Counted from the stretch's first letter, positions 26,706 through 36,403 are shown. The stretch: 64,000 nt of DNA from Acidobacteriota bacterium (GCA_003223325.1 QHYS01000017.1:1-64000), one strand, 5' to 3'. Program-made: numbers and translations. The notes: a model not told the origin generated them from the letters alone.

Positions 26706-26738
26706 TGATCGCCTCTCGATATTACTCCACATCCGGAT

Positions 26739-26898
26739 CTGTCATTCTGAGCGGGTTGACACCCTACACGCGAAGGATCTCTCTTACTTTCTTTTCGGTC
26801 ATAAAGGCGAGTGTAGGAGAGCTTGCTCGCGCGCCTTCTTTCTAACGCGAACGTGCCCCCAAAGTGGGGCCTTTCGCAGGGCGCGCTCAGAATGACAG
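26739..26898. repeat. 160-bp MITE-like element with perfect 15-bp terminal inverted repeats
   Basis: CTGTCATTCTGAGCG (26739-26753) and CGCTCAGAATGACAG (26884-26898) are perfect inverted repeats. The interior has further small palindromes such as GCCCCCAAAGTGGGGC. It carries no coding frame. A second, eroded copy lies at 9096-9193. It occupies the divergent promoter gap between ligJ and the HpcH/HpaI aldolase, so it may influence their expression. Confidence 0.75.
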
Positions 26899-27067
26899 CA
26901 AACTCAGTGCGCATCCTATGAAGTGAACATGATGTTGTCAAATGTCTCGCGTTTGCGGGACTTGGGGGTTTGCCGAGCCTCTGCTAGCATGCTCGCGCTG
27001 ATTCTAATTATGGATGATCACCGGATGCATGGTCTCGCCTCGACCGTGCGATCGGAGGAGGTTTGGA

Positions 27068-27931
27068 ATGGCTGAACTCCCAAGGCTAAACGGCGTCATC
27101 CGCGCGCTCGAGCAGGGCCAGACAGCCATCGCCGCGTTTACAATCGCCGAAATCGATTCCGCACTGGCATTCAGCACTTCCCGTTACGACGCGATTGTTT
27201 TCGAAATGGAGCACAATCCGTGGGATGCGCGACGTCTTCGAGATTGCCTTCAATACATGCTCAATCGGCGGCAGATCGCGGATGCGGGTTCGATCGCGCC
27301 TGGCGTTACGCCATTGGTGCGCATTCCGCCAAATGGCAACGAAAAGAATCAGTGGCTTGCCAAGCAGGCGCTCGATTTAGGTGCGTACGGAATCGTGTGG
27401 CCGCACATCAGCACCGTAGAGCAAGCCTACAACGCCGTGGCCGCATGCCGATATCCGCGCTTGAAGACGGCCAAGCTTAGTGAACCGGCGGGCATAAGAG
27501 GTGATGCGCCCCTGGCGGCCTCACGTTATTGGGGCCTCACGCAGCAGGAATATTATCGCAAGGCGGACGTGTGGCCCTTGAATCCGCAGGGCGAAATTCT
27601 TGTTGTCCTGATGATCGAAGATACACAGGGAATCGCAAATCTTCGCGCGATCTTACGAAATGTTCCGGGCATAGGCTTGATCCTGATTGGAGAAGGCGAT
27701 TTGAGCCAGGAACTCGGCTCTCCGCGCCAATATGATCACCCTTCTGTCGTCGAGGCCATGGCGCAGATCGTTGCGAGTTGCAAGGAGTGCGGTGTTCCTG
27801 TCGGGCACCCTCATGTCGATTCCAATAATGCCGAGCGGATACTTAAGGAAGGATATCGCTTCCTGATGGCTGCCCCAACCCGGAGCTACGCTGCGCTGGA
27901 GAAATGCCGCCAACTCGCCGGACGCGTTTAG
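27068..27931 (+). CDS. HpcH/HpaI-family aldolase, possible 4-carboxy-4-hydroxy-2-oxoadipate aldolase
   Basis: A 287-residue class II pyruvate aldolase of the HpcH/HpaI (citrate-lyase beta-like) TIM-barrel family. Motifs seen: IVFEMEHNPWD near the N-terminus, LVRIPPN with the substrate-binding Arg, GAYGIVWPHISTVEQA, the metal-binding Glu in VLMIEDTQGIANL, and GLILIGEGDLSQELG. Start ATG 27068 follows GGAGGTTTGGA; the longer frame lacks this. Being divergent from ligJ, it may cleave the LigJ product to pyruvate and oxaloacetate, replacing LigK. That pairing is inferred from context. Confidence 0.82.
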   Translation: MAELPRLNGVIRALEQGQTAIAAFTIAEIDSALAFSTSRYDAIVFEMEHNPWDARRLRDCLQYMLNRRQIADAGSIAPGVTPLVRIPPNGNEKNQWLAKQALDLGAYGIVWPHISTVEQAYNAVAACRYPRLKTAKLSEPAGIRGDAPLAASRYWGLTQQEYYRKADVWPLNPQGEILVVLMIEDTQGIANLRAILRNVPGIGLILIGEGDLSQELGSPRQYDHPSVVEAMAQIVASCKECGVPVGHPHVDSNNAERILKEGYRFLMAAPTRSYAALEKCRQLAGRV

Positions 27932-27998
27932 GTCGGCAGTCATAGCTCAACCTCGCTGTGGCCAGCTTTCGTAGATTTCCATCGCTGCAAAAGCCTGC

Positions 27999-28970
27999 CT
28001 ACTCCAAATTCAGCGCACCCGGAGCGAAGAGCTCTTCGATGCCAAACTTTTTCGGAATCACCTGTTGATCGACGGCGAACTGGACGATTGTCTCGAGAGC
28101 TTTTCCATTGGATCCTTTGATCCCGAACGGAAAGGGATCTCCGACCACTCGTCTCAGTGCGATGGCCGTTTCGTCGGCCGAAGAAAGATCTTTGCCGGCC
28201 TCCAAGTGCGCGAGATAAATTTTCTTGGCCCCTTGAAAGGCACGGAAGAGCTCACAGGCCAATACGGGCGCAGCTTGGAGTACGGAATCCTTTACCACCA
28301 GCCCGTGATTGATGGGATATACGCCCGTTTTCTGGAAGTAGGCGAAGCCCGCATTGCGAGCGTCCGGAATGAGCTGCTGAATTTCGGGCGAATTCACGCG
28401 CACGTCCCCTACCGCCGCTGCGATCTTACCGGAAAGCAATAACTCTGCCATCGGTTTTCCACGCAACGAATAGTCCACGTTCGCAGGGGCCTTGTATTCC
28501 GCGACGTGTTCGTCATCGGTGGGAGCCCAGGTGATCTTATTTAGGTCCACACCGTATTCGGTCTGCAGAATTCCTCTCGCCCAGAGACCCGTCGTGACCG
28601 TATAGCCGCGATTGACAGCCACGGTCCGGCCTTCGAGATCCTTCGGCTTCTTAATTCCCGAACTCACATTGTAGAAAATCGCCCAGTGGTGGAAATTCCT
28701 GGTAAGGAACAATGGGATGGCCGTAATGGGCTTGCCGTATGCCTTGGCGCAAAGATACGTGGTAAGGGCCATCTCACAAATATCGAATTCGAGACCGCGC
28801 ACCATGCGTCGCATCGCTGCGACGATGGGATCGACTTGAATATATTCGAACTTCAAGTCACTATGAACGCTTCCGTCCTTCAAAGGCTTGGTAAGCCCGT
28901 AATTGCCGATGGCGATGGTCAGGGGAGGCACTCGAATGGTTCCGCAGGCATCGGGTGCTAGAATACTCAT
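27999..28970 (-). CDS. 4,5-dihydroxyphthalate decarboxylase-like protein (Pht5 family)
   Basis: A 323-residue protein with a periplasmic-binding-protein-type fold used as a decarboxylase in the Pht5 family. Typical segments are LTIAIGNYGLTKPLKDG at the start, LEFDICEMALTTYL, IPLFLTRNFHHWAIFYN, KKPKDLEGRTVAVNRGYTVT, WARGILQTEYGVDLNKITW and FQKTGVYPINHGLVVKD. ATG 28970 is chosen because the family similarity begins about 15 residues later and the longer frame has an atypical N-terminus; no signal peptide is seen, consistent with a cytoplasmic enzyme. It would turn 4,5-dihydroxyphthalate into protocatechuate. A substrate-binding transport protein is the alternative, but no permease is adjacent. 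Confidence 0.78.
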   Translation of the reverse strand: MSILAPDACGTIRVPPLTIAIGNYGLTKPLKDGSVHSDLKFEYIQVDPIVAAMRRMVRGLEFDICEMALTTYLCAKAYGKPITAIPLFLTRNFHHWAIFYNVSSGIKKPKDLEGRTVAVNRGYTVTTGLWARGILQTEYGVDLNKITWAPTDDEHVAEYKAPANVDYSLRGKPMAELLLSGKIAAAVGDVRVNSPEIQQLIPDARNAGFAYFQKTGVYPINHGLVVKDSVLQAAPVLACELFRAFQGAKKIYLAHLEAGKDLSSADETAIALRRVVGDPFPFGIKGSNGKALETIVQFAVDQQVIPKKFGIEELFAPGALNLE

Positions 28971-29272
28971 CGCCTCATTTGGTGGCAAGGACTGTATCTC
29001 GGCGCGGCGAACTTCCGTGACCTGCAGCCGTTCATTAAGCGCATCTTCGACGCCTTCGGTCCGCGATGAATGCTCTGGGGCGCGGACATACCTCCAGCGA
29101 TACCGAATGTCTTGACCACGTTCGGGGGTCGCAAGACTTCCTATCCTCGGAGGACAAGGAATGGATCCTGGGGAAGACTTTAGCCGAAGCATTGAATTGG
29201 CGCGAAGTTCGTCCCGTCACGCCGTCCTACAATGCGACGGCGAGCCAATAATTGGAGCTGGCGCCAGCCAAG

Positions 29273-32119
29273 TCAGAACGCATAGCGCAATTGTATGCGC
29301 GCAAATCGCGCCGGCTGAATTTCTTCGGGCAAGCGCAGATTGAACGAGCTTCCGGTGAGTTCGTTTTCCTGAATCTTGTAGCTGCTGTTGGCCACGTTTA
29401 GGATATCCAGCGCCGCGTCAAACCTGCCGACGCGAAGGCGAAATTTTCGCCGAAGGCGGATATTGCCGTTGATGACGCCCTCGGCGCGATTTCCGCCGAG
29501 GGCATTAAACAATTGGGTGCCGCGAGAAGTTGCGTCGATCACGAAGGGTCCTTGAGCCAGTCCCTTCACCAATAATTGCCGCGCGAAGACGAGTCCGTCG
29601 AGGTAATCCACGATTCCGGCCAATTCGATTCCCCACGGCAAGCGATACATTCCTTCCACCTTGCCGAGAAAAGCGCGGTCCATTTCGGCTCTGCCGCTGG
29701 CATTCACGAGGGTATTGGGGTCCATATAAAGTGCGCCCACCACGCCGGGATCATTTTCAAAGACGGCATTCCCCGGATTCGTCGGTCCGTAGGATTGCTC
29801 TGCCACGAATGAGGCATTGAGAAAAAAGCTCCGCCATTCCGCGCGAACTTCGGCTTGCAGACCCTTGTCCAAATTGCGCAAGTCGGGCGGGTTCGTCAGC
29901 AGGTAATGATCTTGTCCGAAGGTTGCTGGATTCTGCTGGTAGACCGTGAGCTGCTGATCGTCGAAAGTGCCCGGGATGCCGTCCGGCCCCGGATCGAGAA
30001 TGGAAACAGGAGTGAAGGCCGAGGAAGGGACGCCCGTGTTCACGGCAGCAATGCGGCGCCGATCGTCACGCCGGAAAAGGCTCATGCGCAGATCCAAGGC
30101 ACGCGCGGGATTGATCTCCGCGCCCACATCAAATTCGTCGCCGAAGGGCCGTGCGAGCCAGGGCGAGATCGAAGAATAAGGCCCGCCAAAACGCAACAGC
30201 AGAGCACCCAACTCAGTCGGCTCGAACAGTCCGTCGGTATTCCGATCGATCCACTGATATTCGCTTCCGCCGAGACTACTGGGATTGCCGAAATCGAGAT
30301 ATCTGCCGGCCAGGGGCAAGTAGACGCGAAAATAGGTCGCGCGCAGGACGAGCCCGCCACCATGCGGCACGACCCAGGCGAAACCCGCGCGAGGCGAAAT
30401 GTTGTTCCATGCAATCAGGCCGGACTGTGGGGGAAGCGCACGGACGGGAACGAAACTCCCGGATGGGCTCGATTGCTCGGGCAGCGAACCGCGCGCAAAG
30501 TCTGCAATGGCGCCGACATCGAGCGACAGGGCGTCCCCGAGAAGGATATGGTCGGCGAAGCTCAGAGTTGAGCTTCGGATAATCGAACGGCTGTCCGCGG
30601 GAGTATTGAACTCCACCGCGAACGCTGGCGTGCCGCCAGTGGTGACCAGGTTCATATCGGACCGCGTGGTGAAGCGATTCGTTGGTGACGAGCTTTCGAA
30701 CCCGGCGCCGAATACGAGCTGATGACGCGACCTTAGGGCCTGAAACACTGTCGGCTGCCAGGTTGCATTCACCTGCTGCCGTGTGCCGAGTGCGAGATTT
30801 GCGAGCGGAGCTGCTCCGGTTATGCTTCCGCCGAGGAGTTCTATGCGGCTTTGTGAGAGCGGGTTGAGCGGTGTGGTATCGAGATGCGCGACGGAATACT
30901 GATAGCGCAACTGCAGGGTACCGATCATCTCGTCCGGCGCGATGTGGCTCCATCCAACTTGAAGGAAGTTAAACCCATCCGCTTCGCTTTCGTCTTGAAA
31001 GCCGTACGGCGAAACGAAGGACGGAGCCATTCGCCGACTGGTTAGAACTTCGAACCCCGCGGGTGTGGCCCAATTGAATAAACTCATACGTGAGCCGCTG
31101 TACAGCAGATCGAACTGATCTCGTGCTCCCGCTTGAATGCGAAGACGGCTGTCGACGAAGCGCATGCGGCTATCCAAGTTATTTCCGGGGCCGGCAATCG
31201 GGACCTTTTGCGACGCCCACTCTCCAGCTCCCGCGAGGAACAGGTCGGCCCATTTGGTCAATGCGCCGCCAGCTTCCACTGCGTTTCGCGTAAACCAGCG
31301 ATACTGCTCGGTTTGCTGCAGGGCCCCTCGATTCACGGGCGGCGGAAGATTGCTCCAGGCAACCGCCCCGCCCGTGTCGGTGGTGGAAAGATCGCCGTGC
31401 CACGAGGAGATTGGCTGAGAAGGGAAAAAGTCTACCTCGCTGGCGTAAGCGGGCGAGGCTGTCTGTGCGAAGCCCGATCGTGTGACGATTTCGTCGATCG
31501 AGCTCACATCCGGCAGAATCGCTGGCTGGCCCGGTTGAAACGAGTTAGTGGCATCCATTCCCATTAACTTGAATTCCGTGCCGGTCCAGGAAAATCCACG
31601 TTGGGACTGCCAGGCCAGCCGATCGTCACCGAGGCCAGCAAAGCTAAGCGGCTGGGTAGCCGTGCCCGGTTCGCGGTTGAGCATGATGAACGAAAAATTG
31701 AACGGTCCGGATGACATCTGTGGAGAGCCGGACCATACGCCGGCATTTTCTGCCGCTCCGGTCTCGATGCGAATTTTTCCTGAACTGTCGATGATGAGGC
31801 TGATGTTTTGATTCTGCAGAGGTTTGATATCGATCGAGACGGTTGGGGATATCGAAGCACGCCGATCCTGGACGGTCACCTCGTAGCGCCCATAGGGCAG
31901 CGTTAGAGAAAATGTCCCCTGCGCATCCGTGTTCACCATCGCCCGGAATCCAGGCTCAGAGGAAATGATGATCGCCGCCTTCACCGGCTCCCTCTCGGCA
32001 TCGCGAAGCTTTCCTGTGATGCTTCCTGTAGCGATTTGCGCGAGCGACGCATGTGAAGGTAGAACGGTGAGCGTAAGCAATGCGAGCCGAAGGGCCTTCG
32101 GATGAGCGGTGAGGGGCAT
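29273..32119 (-). CDS. Oar-like TonB-dependent receptor with carboxypeptidase-regulatory domain
   Basis: A 948-residue outer-membrane protein. Residues 1-28 are a signal peptide (ending HASLAQ). Residues 30-110 form a carboxypeptidase regulatory-like domain (ATGSITGKLRDAEREPVKAA). A plug-like region (about 170-260) is followed by a long beta-barrel with alternating hydrophobic strands and a C-terminal strand RFARIQLRYAF ending in Phe, as outer-membrane barrels do. Such Oar-like proteins are abundant in Acidobacteria; substrates are unknown. No TonB box could be pinned down. It stands alone downstream of the TMTC-like gene. Confidence 0.82.
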   Translation of the reverse strand: MPLTAHPKALRLALLTLTVLPSHASLAQIATGSITGKLRDAEREPVKAAIIISSEPGFRAMVNTDAQGTFSLTLPYGRYEVTVQDRRASISPTVSIDIKPLQNQNISLIIDSSGKIRIETGAAENAGVWSGSPQMSSGPFNFSFIMLNREPGTATQPLSFAGLGDDRLAWQSQRGFSWTGTEFKLMGMDATNSFQPGQPAILPDVSSIDEIVTRSGFAQTASPAYASEVDFFPSQPISSWHGDLSTTDTGGAVAWSNLPPPVNRGALQQTEQYRWFTRNAVEAGGALTKWADLFLAGAGEWASQKVPIAGPGNNLDSRMRFVDSRLRIQAGARDQFDLLYSGSRMSLFNWATPAGFEVLTSRRMAPSFVSPYGFQDESEADGFNFLQVGWSHIAPDEMIGTLQLRYQYSVAHLDTTPLNPLSQSRIELLGGSITGAAPLANLALGTRQQVNATWQPTVFQALRSRHQLVFGAGFESSSPTNRFTTRSDMNLVTTGGTPAFAVEFNTPADSRSIIRSSTLSFADHILLGDALSLDVGAIADFARGSLPEQSSPSGSFVPVRALPPQSGLIAWNNISPRAGFAWVVPHGGGLVLRATYFRVYLPLAGRYLDFGNPSSLGGSEYQWIDRNTDGLFEPTELGALLLRFGGPYSSISPWLARPFGDEFDVGAEINPARALDLRMSLFRRDDRRRIAAVNTGVPSSAFTPVSILDPGPDGIPGTFDDQQLTVYQQNPATFGQDHYLLTNPPDLRNLDKGLQAEVRAEWRSFFLNASFVAEQSYGPTNPGNAVFENDPGVVGALYMDPNTLVNASGRAEMDRAFLGKVEGMYRLPWGIELAGIVDYLDGLVFARQLLVKGLAQGPFVIDATSRGTQLFNALGGNRAEGVINGNIRLRRKFRLRVGRFDAALDILNVANSSYKIQENELTGSSFNLRLPEEIQPARFARIQLRYAF

Positions 32120-32199
32120 AACTCGGGCGTTAGTCTAGCCCGCATTTCTCACGAGCGTAACCATCGAGGTTTCCGCATCGCCTGCGCGAAACAAAGAGA

Positions 32200-32523
32200 C
32201 TAGCGGCTGAGCTGATGCAAGAGCGTTCTAATTCTCTCTGGGGATGGCGGCGCAAGCTCAAATATTGGTTCGACGTCAATATCAGGAAAACCCAGGAGCG
32301 TGAGTCGCGCGCTGAGCGTCTCTCGGATGTGTTGGGCGCTGGCGCGAGGCATTTTCAGTAGCGCTCCAAAGATCACTTTGTGATCGGGATTGGCGTACGT
32401 ATGCACGGCGAGGCGCTCGAGGATTTCCGCGTGCGTTTGCGGATCGAGCGCTGACGCGCAGAGCGCCGCGAGGAGCGAGCGTTCCATTTCCGCGGTAGAC
32501 AGGTGGCGCTCCGCTTCGTCCAT
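32200..32523 (-). CDS. Small protein with DnaB-N-like helical pattern, 107 aa
   Basis: A 107-residue soluble protein. The segment MERSLLAALCASALDPQTHAEILERL and the later HTYANPDHKVIFGALLKM show the spacing of the DnaB helicase N-terminal domain (ExxLLxALL ... F..P.H..IF.AL). No helicase part follows, so if real it is a stand-alone relative. Its ATG overlaps the stop of the upstream TMTC-like gene by one base (TAATG), implying translational coupling. Function unknown. Confidence 0.6.
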   Translation of the reverse strand: MDEAERHLSTAEMERSLLAALCASALDPQTHAEILERLAVHTYANPDHKVIFGALLKMPRASAQHIRETLSARLTLLGFPDIDVEPIFELAPPSPERIRTLLHQLSR

Positions 32524-34502
32524 TATCGAAAGGGCTTATGGACATGTCCGCCCCCGGAGAGGCGCTGCATGGCGGCGAGTGCAATCGCGTTTCGAGGATC
32601 GGTTTCTAGTCCGGCGCGGTACTCGCGAAGGGCGTCTGCGATCCGGCCTTGCCGCTCATCTATCATCGCGAGACCAAAATCGGCATGGTTGTCGATTTGA
32701 TTCAAAGCCAGGGCGGCTTGATAGTCCGCGCGCGCCTTTTGTGGATCGCCGGCAGCCAGATCCAGATCACCGAGGTTGTCGTAGGCCTCCCAATTGTCAT
32801 CCGCTTCAGCTGAACGCGCAAATTGCTCGCGCGCTTCGGAAATGCGTCCCTGTTGGAGAAGGAAATGGCCGTAGCTGTTGCGCGCGTTTGTCGCGAGGGG
32901 TGCCAAAGTTACGGCTTGCCGGAATTCGCGATCGGCGTCGGCTACGCGGCCCATTTCCGCATACATCTCGGCGAGGTGCCTGTGAGGATCCATATATTTC
33001 GGTTGAGAATGAATGGCTTGAGCGAAGAGATCGGCGGCCTCGCTGTAACGCTTTTGATTCTTGCGCAGCAGGCCCAGATTATTCAGAGTTGGGGAATAAG
33101 GCCGGCCGGGACCCATCGCGAGAGTCCATTCGCGTTCCGCGGCGGCCCAATCGCCCTGGTCGGAATAGACGACCCCGAGGTTGGTGTGGATCAATTGCGC
33201 GTCGGGTTGCGTTTCGAGCGTGCGGCGATAAAGCACTTCGTCGGTGCGCCAATCGCGATTCCGTTCAACCGTGAGGATGGCGCACAGGCAGCCGACGACC
33301 ACGAGGCCAAGCGCTACACCCTGCCGTAACAGAAGCTTGCTAGCGGATCGCGGCTCGCTCTGAGCCTTGCGCCAGAGCTTTGCGACAGCCCATCCGACCA
33401 GCCAGCAGAAGCCAATTGAGGGCAGGTAGAGATAACGCTCTGCAAAAACTTGCGCAGGCATCCAGCGGGCATTCAGCGCAGGCGCGAGCGTGGCTGCCAT
33501 CCAGGGAAATGCAAATGAGAGCGGGCGAGCGTGGCGCCAGAGCCAGACAAACAACCCGGCAGCTAATGCTAATGCCAAGAGTCCCGCGAGAACGCGAGGG
33601 TCGCGGAGGCTACGACTCTCATGGAAAACATAGAAGGCAGTGAGATGGGTGGGCCAGACAAGCTTTCTCAGGTAAGCCCCACTGAGTGCCATGGAGTTGA
33701 GCAGGACCCCGCTCCGGGGCATCGCACGCCGCGCCGTGGCCGGCGCGAAGCTGCCTAGGGCCAAACGCCGAAATACAACATATACCACCGCAGTCAGACA
33801 AAGGGGCAGATAGAGGCGTAACTTCCTGCGAAACGGAACCACCGATCGGCCGGAACGGTAGAAATGCTCGTAAACGACAGCGAGAGCCGGTAAAACCAGG
33901 GCCTGTTCCTTGGAGAGAAGGGCGAGGCAGTAAGCTAGAAGCATCAAAACGTAAGACAGCCATGAGGGCACGTTCTCTGGTCCTGTGTCCGTGAGGCGCA
34001 GATAGAATAGAAATGTCAGAAGGAAGAAGAAACTCAACTCGAGATCCGTGATCCCCGCAACCCAGGCGACCGATTCGGTGTGAATAGGGTGCAGGGCGAA
34101 AAGGCCAGCGGCGATAAGCACAAGCAGGCGGTTTGCGAAGAGACGTTCGGTTACGAGAAAGACCAGCAATACAATTGCAACGTGCAGGACCAAATTCATG
34201 AGATGAAAGCCGAAGGCCAGCTGGCCGAAGGTTTTGTAGCAGAGGAGATATGCCAGCGTCATCAACGGCCGATAATAGTTGCTGACTCCCTGCGCGCCTT
34301 GAAAGCTCCAGACGTTGCTGTCGAAAATCCTGCCCAGATACCGAAAGTTATGGACATAGGGATTTTCCAGAATTTGTTGCCGGTCGTCATAGACGAGGCC
34401 GTTGGCGAGTGTATTCAGGTAGGGCAGGGCCGCGAGCAAAATCAGTACCAGGAACACGACGGCATCGTCCTCGCGTGGTTCCCTATGCAACCGACTGAAC
34501 AT
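32523..34502 (-). CDS. TMTC-like polytopic membrane protein with C-terminal TPR repeats
   Basis: A 659-residue protein. The N-terminal part has about 10-11 membrane helices with the motifs NGLVYDDRQQILENP and NYYRPLMTLAYLLCY and HPIHTESVAWVAG, which are those of GT-C glycosyltransferase-like O-mannosyltransferases of the TMTC type (DD near the first loop is the presumed catalytic pair). Residues 430 onward carry about six tetratricopeptide repeats (AAEREWTLAMGPGRPYSPTLNNLG and following). It probably glycosylates proteins from a lipid-linked sugar at the cytoplasmic membrane. It is coupled to the small gene downstream. Confidence 0.82.
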   Translation of the reverse strand: MFSRLHREPREDDAVVFLVLILLAALPYLNTLANGLVYDDRQQILENPYVHNFRYLGRIFDSNVWSFQGAQGVSNYYRPLMTLAYLLCYKTFGQLAFGFHLMNLVLHVAIVLLVFLVTERLFANRLLVLIAAGLFALHPIHTESVAWVAGITDLELSFFFLLTFLFYLRLTDTGPENVPSWLSYVLMLLAYCLALLSKEQALVLPALAVVYEHFYRSGRSVVPFRRKLRLYLPLCLTAVVYVVFRRLALGSFAPATARRAMPRSGVLLNSMALSGAYLRKLVWPTHLTAFYVFHESRSLRDPRVLAGLLALALAAGLFVWLWRHARPLSFAFPWMAATLAPALNARWMPAQVFAERYLYLPSIGFCWLVGWAVAKLWRKAQSEPRSASKLLLRQGVALGLVVVGCLCAILTVERNRDWRTDEVLYRRTLETQPDAQLIHTNLGVVYSDQGDWAAAEREWTLAMGPGRPYSPTLNNLGLLRKNQKRYSEAADLFAQAIHSQPKYMDPHRHLAEMYAEMGRVADADREFRQAVTLAPLATNARNSYGHFLLQQGRISEAREQFARSAEADDNWEAYDNLGDLDLAAGDPQKARADYQAALALNQIDNHADFGLAMIDERQGRIADALREYRAGLETDPRNAIALAAMQRLSGGGHVHKPFR

Positions 34503-34565
34503 GAAATCATGGTAGCGGAGGGTAGCGGAGGAATCTAGGACTGCCGCGGTGGAGGTGACATAGGC

Positions 34566-35148
34566 TCAAACAGTATGCTCAATCAAGAATTCAAGGAAGC
34601 CGAGCGTTGTCGAGTCATAAACCCAAACGGGATTGGGATTGCTGTCGAACATCAAACGATAGCGGTCCTCGGATTGGCGAAGCGCTTGGTTGGCCGCCGC
34701 GAGCCGAGCATGGCGGGCCAGTTCGTCGGTCTGGTTGTATAGGCCAGGTTTATCTGTTCCAGACTCTTGGAGCTGGAAAGAGCAAGGGCTTTAGGAAAAA
34801 ATTGAAACAGTCGAATTGCGGTGGGAACGGAAGCCAGCGCGGTAACTGCTTTGATACCTCCTGCGAGCCAGTAGTCCGCATGCCAAATGTTCCAGATTTC
34901 CATCATGTGCGTGGCTCCGCATGACACGATAAACATGACACGATAAAAATGTCGAAGCACACGAACATCTAATGAAAGGGCAAGTCGCGTCGCTTTCGAA
35001 TGAAGTAGATCACGGTGATGGGAATGGACAGATAGGATGCCGCGATGAGTGAGTCAGAGACCAGATGCAGCCAGACCAATCCGGGATTCCACAGATAACA
35101 AAAACCACGCGGCATCAAGTCACCGGAAGAAAAGAGATGCCTCACCAT
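34566..35148 (-). pseudogene. Broken N-terminus of a membrane sensor histidine kinase
   Basis: Starting at ATG 35148 the minus strand reads as the membrane-sensor region of a histidine kinase (LMPRGFCYLWNPGLVWLHL, then SLIAASYLSIPITVIYFIRK RRDLPFH), hits a stop at the point where Trp is expected, shifts frame, and continues MEIWNIWHADYWLAGGIKAV and ALASVPTAIRLFQFFPKALAL. A further frame change gives QALRQSEDRYRLMFDSNPNP, the start of a PAS domain, which ends at a stop near 34566. Kinase and ATPase domains are absent. A decayed and truncated gene. Confidence 0.75.
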
Positions 35149-35627
35149 TTCCGTACGATCTCCTGCGCGCTAGATCCAAGCCGGAATACCGTTGGAACAG
35201 GAATACGTACGTGTCCCTGCAGACATTGAAAGTTTCAATCCCTGAGGGGATCGCGACCAGGAAGGGGGTAAATGTCTCAATGATTGTGCTTCATGCGAAG
35301 CAGGTGAGCCATTTGCAGCCGTGCAGTGTGCTGTTTCTGTCAACGCGTGGGACGCTGGCTTGCGATCTGTGTGTCACGTGGCCAGCAGTTTTGCCGGTTT
35401 AAAACCGGGACCGAATTCAGCTTTGTCGTTCGCGGTCGAGAACACGATACTCGGCGGGAACGTCGTCTTCGGGTACTTCTTTTGTCTCTGTCGTAACGCT
35501 GCCGGCCCGCATCAGCGAATCGCGGAACGTGACCCAGCATCGGTGACGCGAAGATGACGGGTTTTCGCGGGAAGCTTGCCCACACTTCTCCGCAGGTTCA
35601 TCCTATATGTAAGGAAAAGGAGCACAG
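35149..35627. other. Intergenic, nothing recognised beyond promoter space
   Basis: About 480 bases between the kinase remnant and phhA. Open frames here have no family resemblance. It must contain the phhA promoter; the phhA ribosome binding site AAGGAAAAGGAG is at its end. Confidence 0.4.
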
Positions 35628-36398
35628 ATGCCGGTGGAACACCTCAAGGCCGCGGCGCCGTATCTGATCGAACAGAAGTATTCCGAATATTCGGCCGAAC
35701 AGCACCAGGTTTGGCAGGAACTGGTACGGCGCAGACGCTCGCAGGTCGAATCCCATGCCTGCCGGGAATATTTGGAGGGATACCAAATTATTGGCCTTCA
35801 GGAGGATCGCCTTCCGAATCTCGCAGCCATCACTGCGCAATTGAAGCCCAGAACGGGATGGAGCACCACGGCTGTAAGCGGCTTCCTTCCTTCCCAAGCT
35901 TTCTTTGAAATGCTCGCTGCGCGAATGTTTCCGACAACAACCTGGCTACGCAGCCGCGATTCCCTCGAGTACACACCCGAGCCCGACATTTTTCACGACG
36001 TTTTTGGGCACGTACCCATGCACGCGCATCGGGTCTTCGCGGATTTTTTGCAGCACTACGGGAGTGTTTGCGTGCGGATCAACGACCAGGAACTGCTCGA
36101 GCAACTCGGCCGACTATTCTGGTATACGGTTGAATTCGGCTTGATTCGCCAGGACCGAGCCATCAAGGTTTACGGCAGCGGGGTAATCAGCTCGCATCGC
36201 GAGTGCACCAATGTGATTGAGGGCGGCTGCCAAGTGAGGGATTTTGACCTTGAAGAGGTCCTCAGAGCTCCCGTGCGGGTAGATCGAATTCACAGCCTGC
36301 TCTTCGCCATCGAGAGCTTTGATCAACTCTACGAAGCCATGCATGCAGCCGAGGACTGGGCCGAGCAGCGCCTGTTGCAATCCCCTACTGGCCGTTAG
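35628..36398 (+). CDS. phhA: Phenylalanine 4-monooxygenase
   Basis: A 256-residue pterin-dependent iron hydroxylase that converts phenylalanine to tyrosine in the cytoplasm. The length fits the bacterial monomeric form. Iron ligands are His123 and His128 (EPDIFHDVFGHVPM) and Glu169 (WYTVEFGLI). The pterin and substrate region YGSGVISSHRECTNVIEGG is typical. It is encoded alone; the pterin carbinolamine dehydratase partner (phhB) is not adjacent. The plus-strand gene is convergent with the PilZ gene. Confidence 0.93.
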   Translation: MPVEHLKAAAPYLIEQKYSEYSAEQHQVWQELVRRRRSQVESHACREYLEGYQIIGLQEDRLPNLAAITAQLKPRTGWSTTAVSGFLPSQAFFEMLAARMFPTTTWLRSRDSLEYTPEPDIFHDVFGHVPMHAHRVFADFLQHYGSVCVRINDQELLEQLGRLFWYTVEFGLIRQDRAIKVYGSGVISSHRECTNVIEGGCQVRDFDLEEVLRAPVRVDRIHSLLFAIESFDQLYEAMHAAEDWAEQRLLQSPTGR

Positions 36399-36403
36399 TC
36401 GTT

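Noticed and set aside
27999-29192. The full-length frame starting at 29192 for the Pht5-like gene
   Set aside because: The first 74 codons lack family similarity and a signal peptide; ATG 28970 fits the family length.
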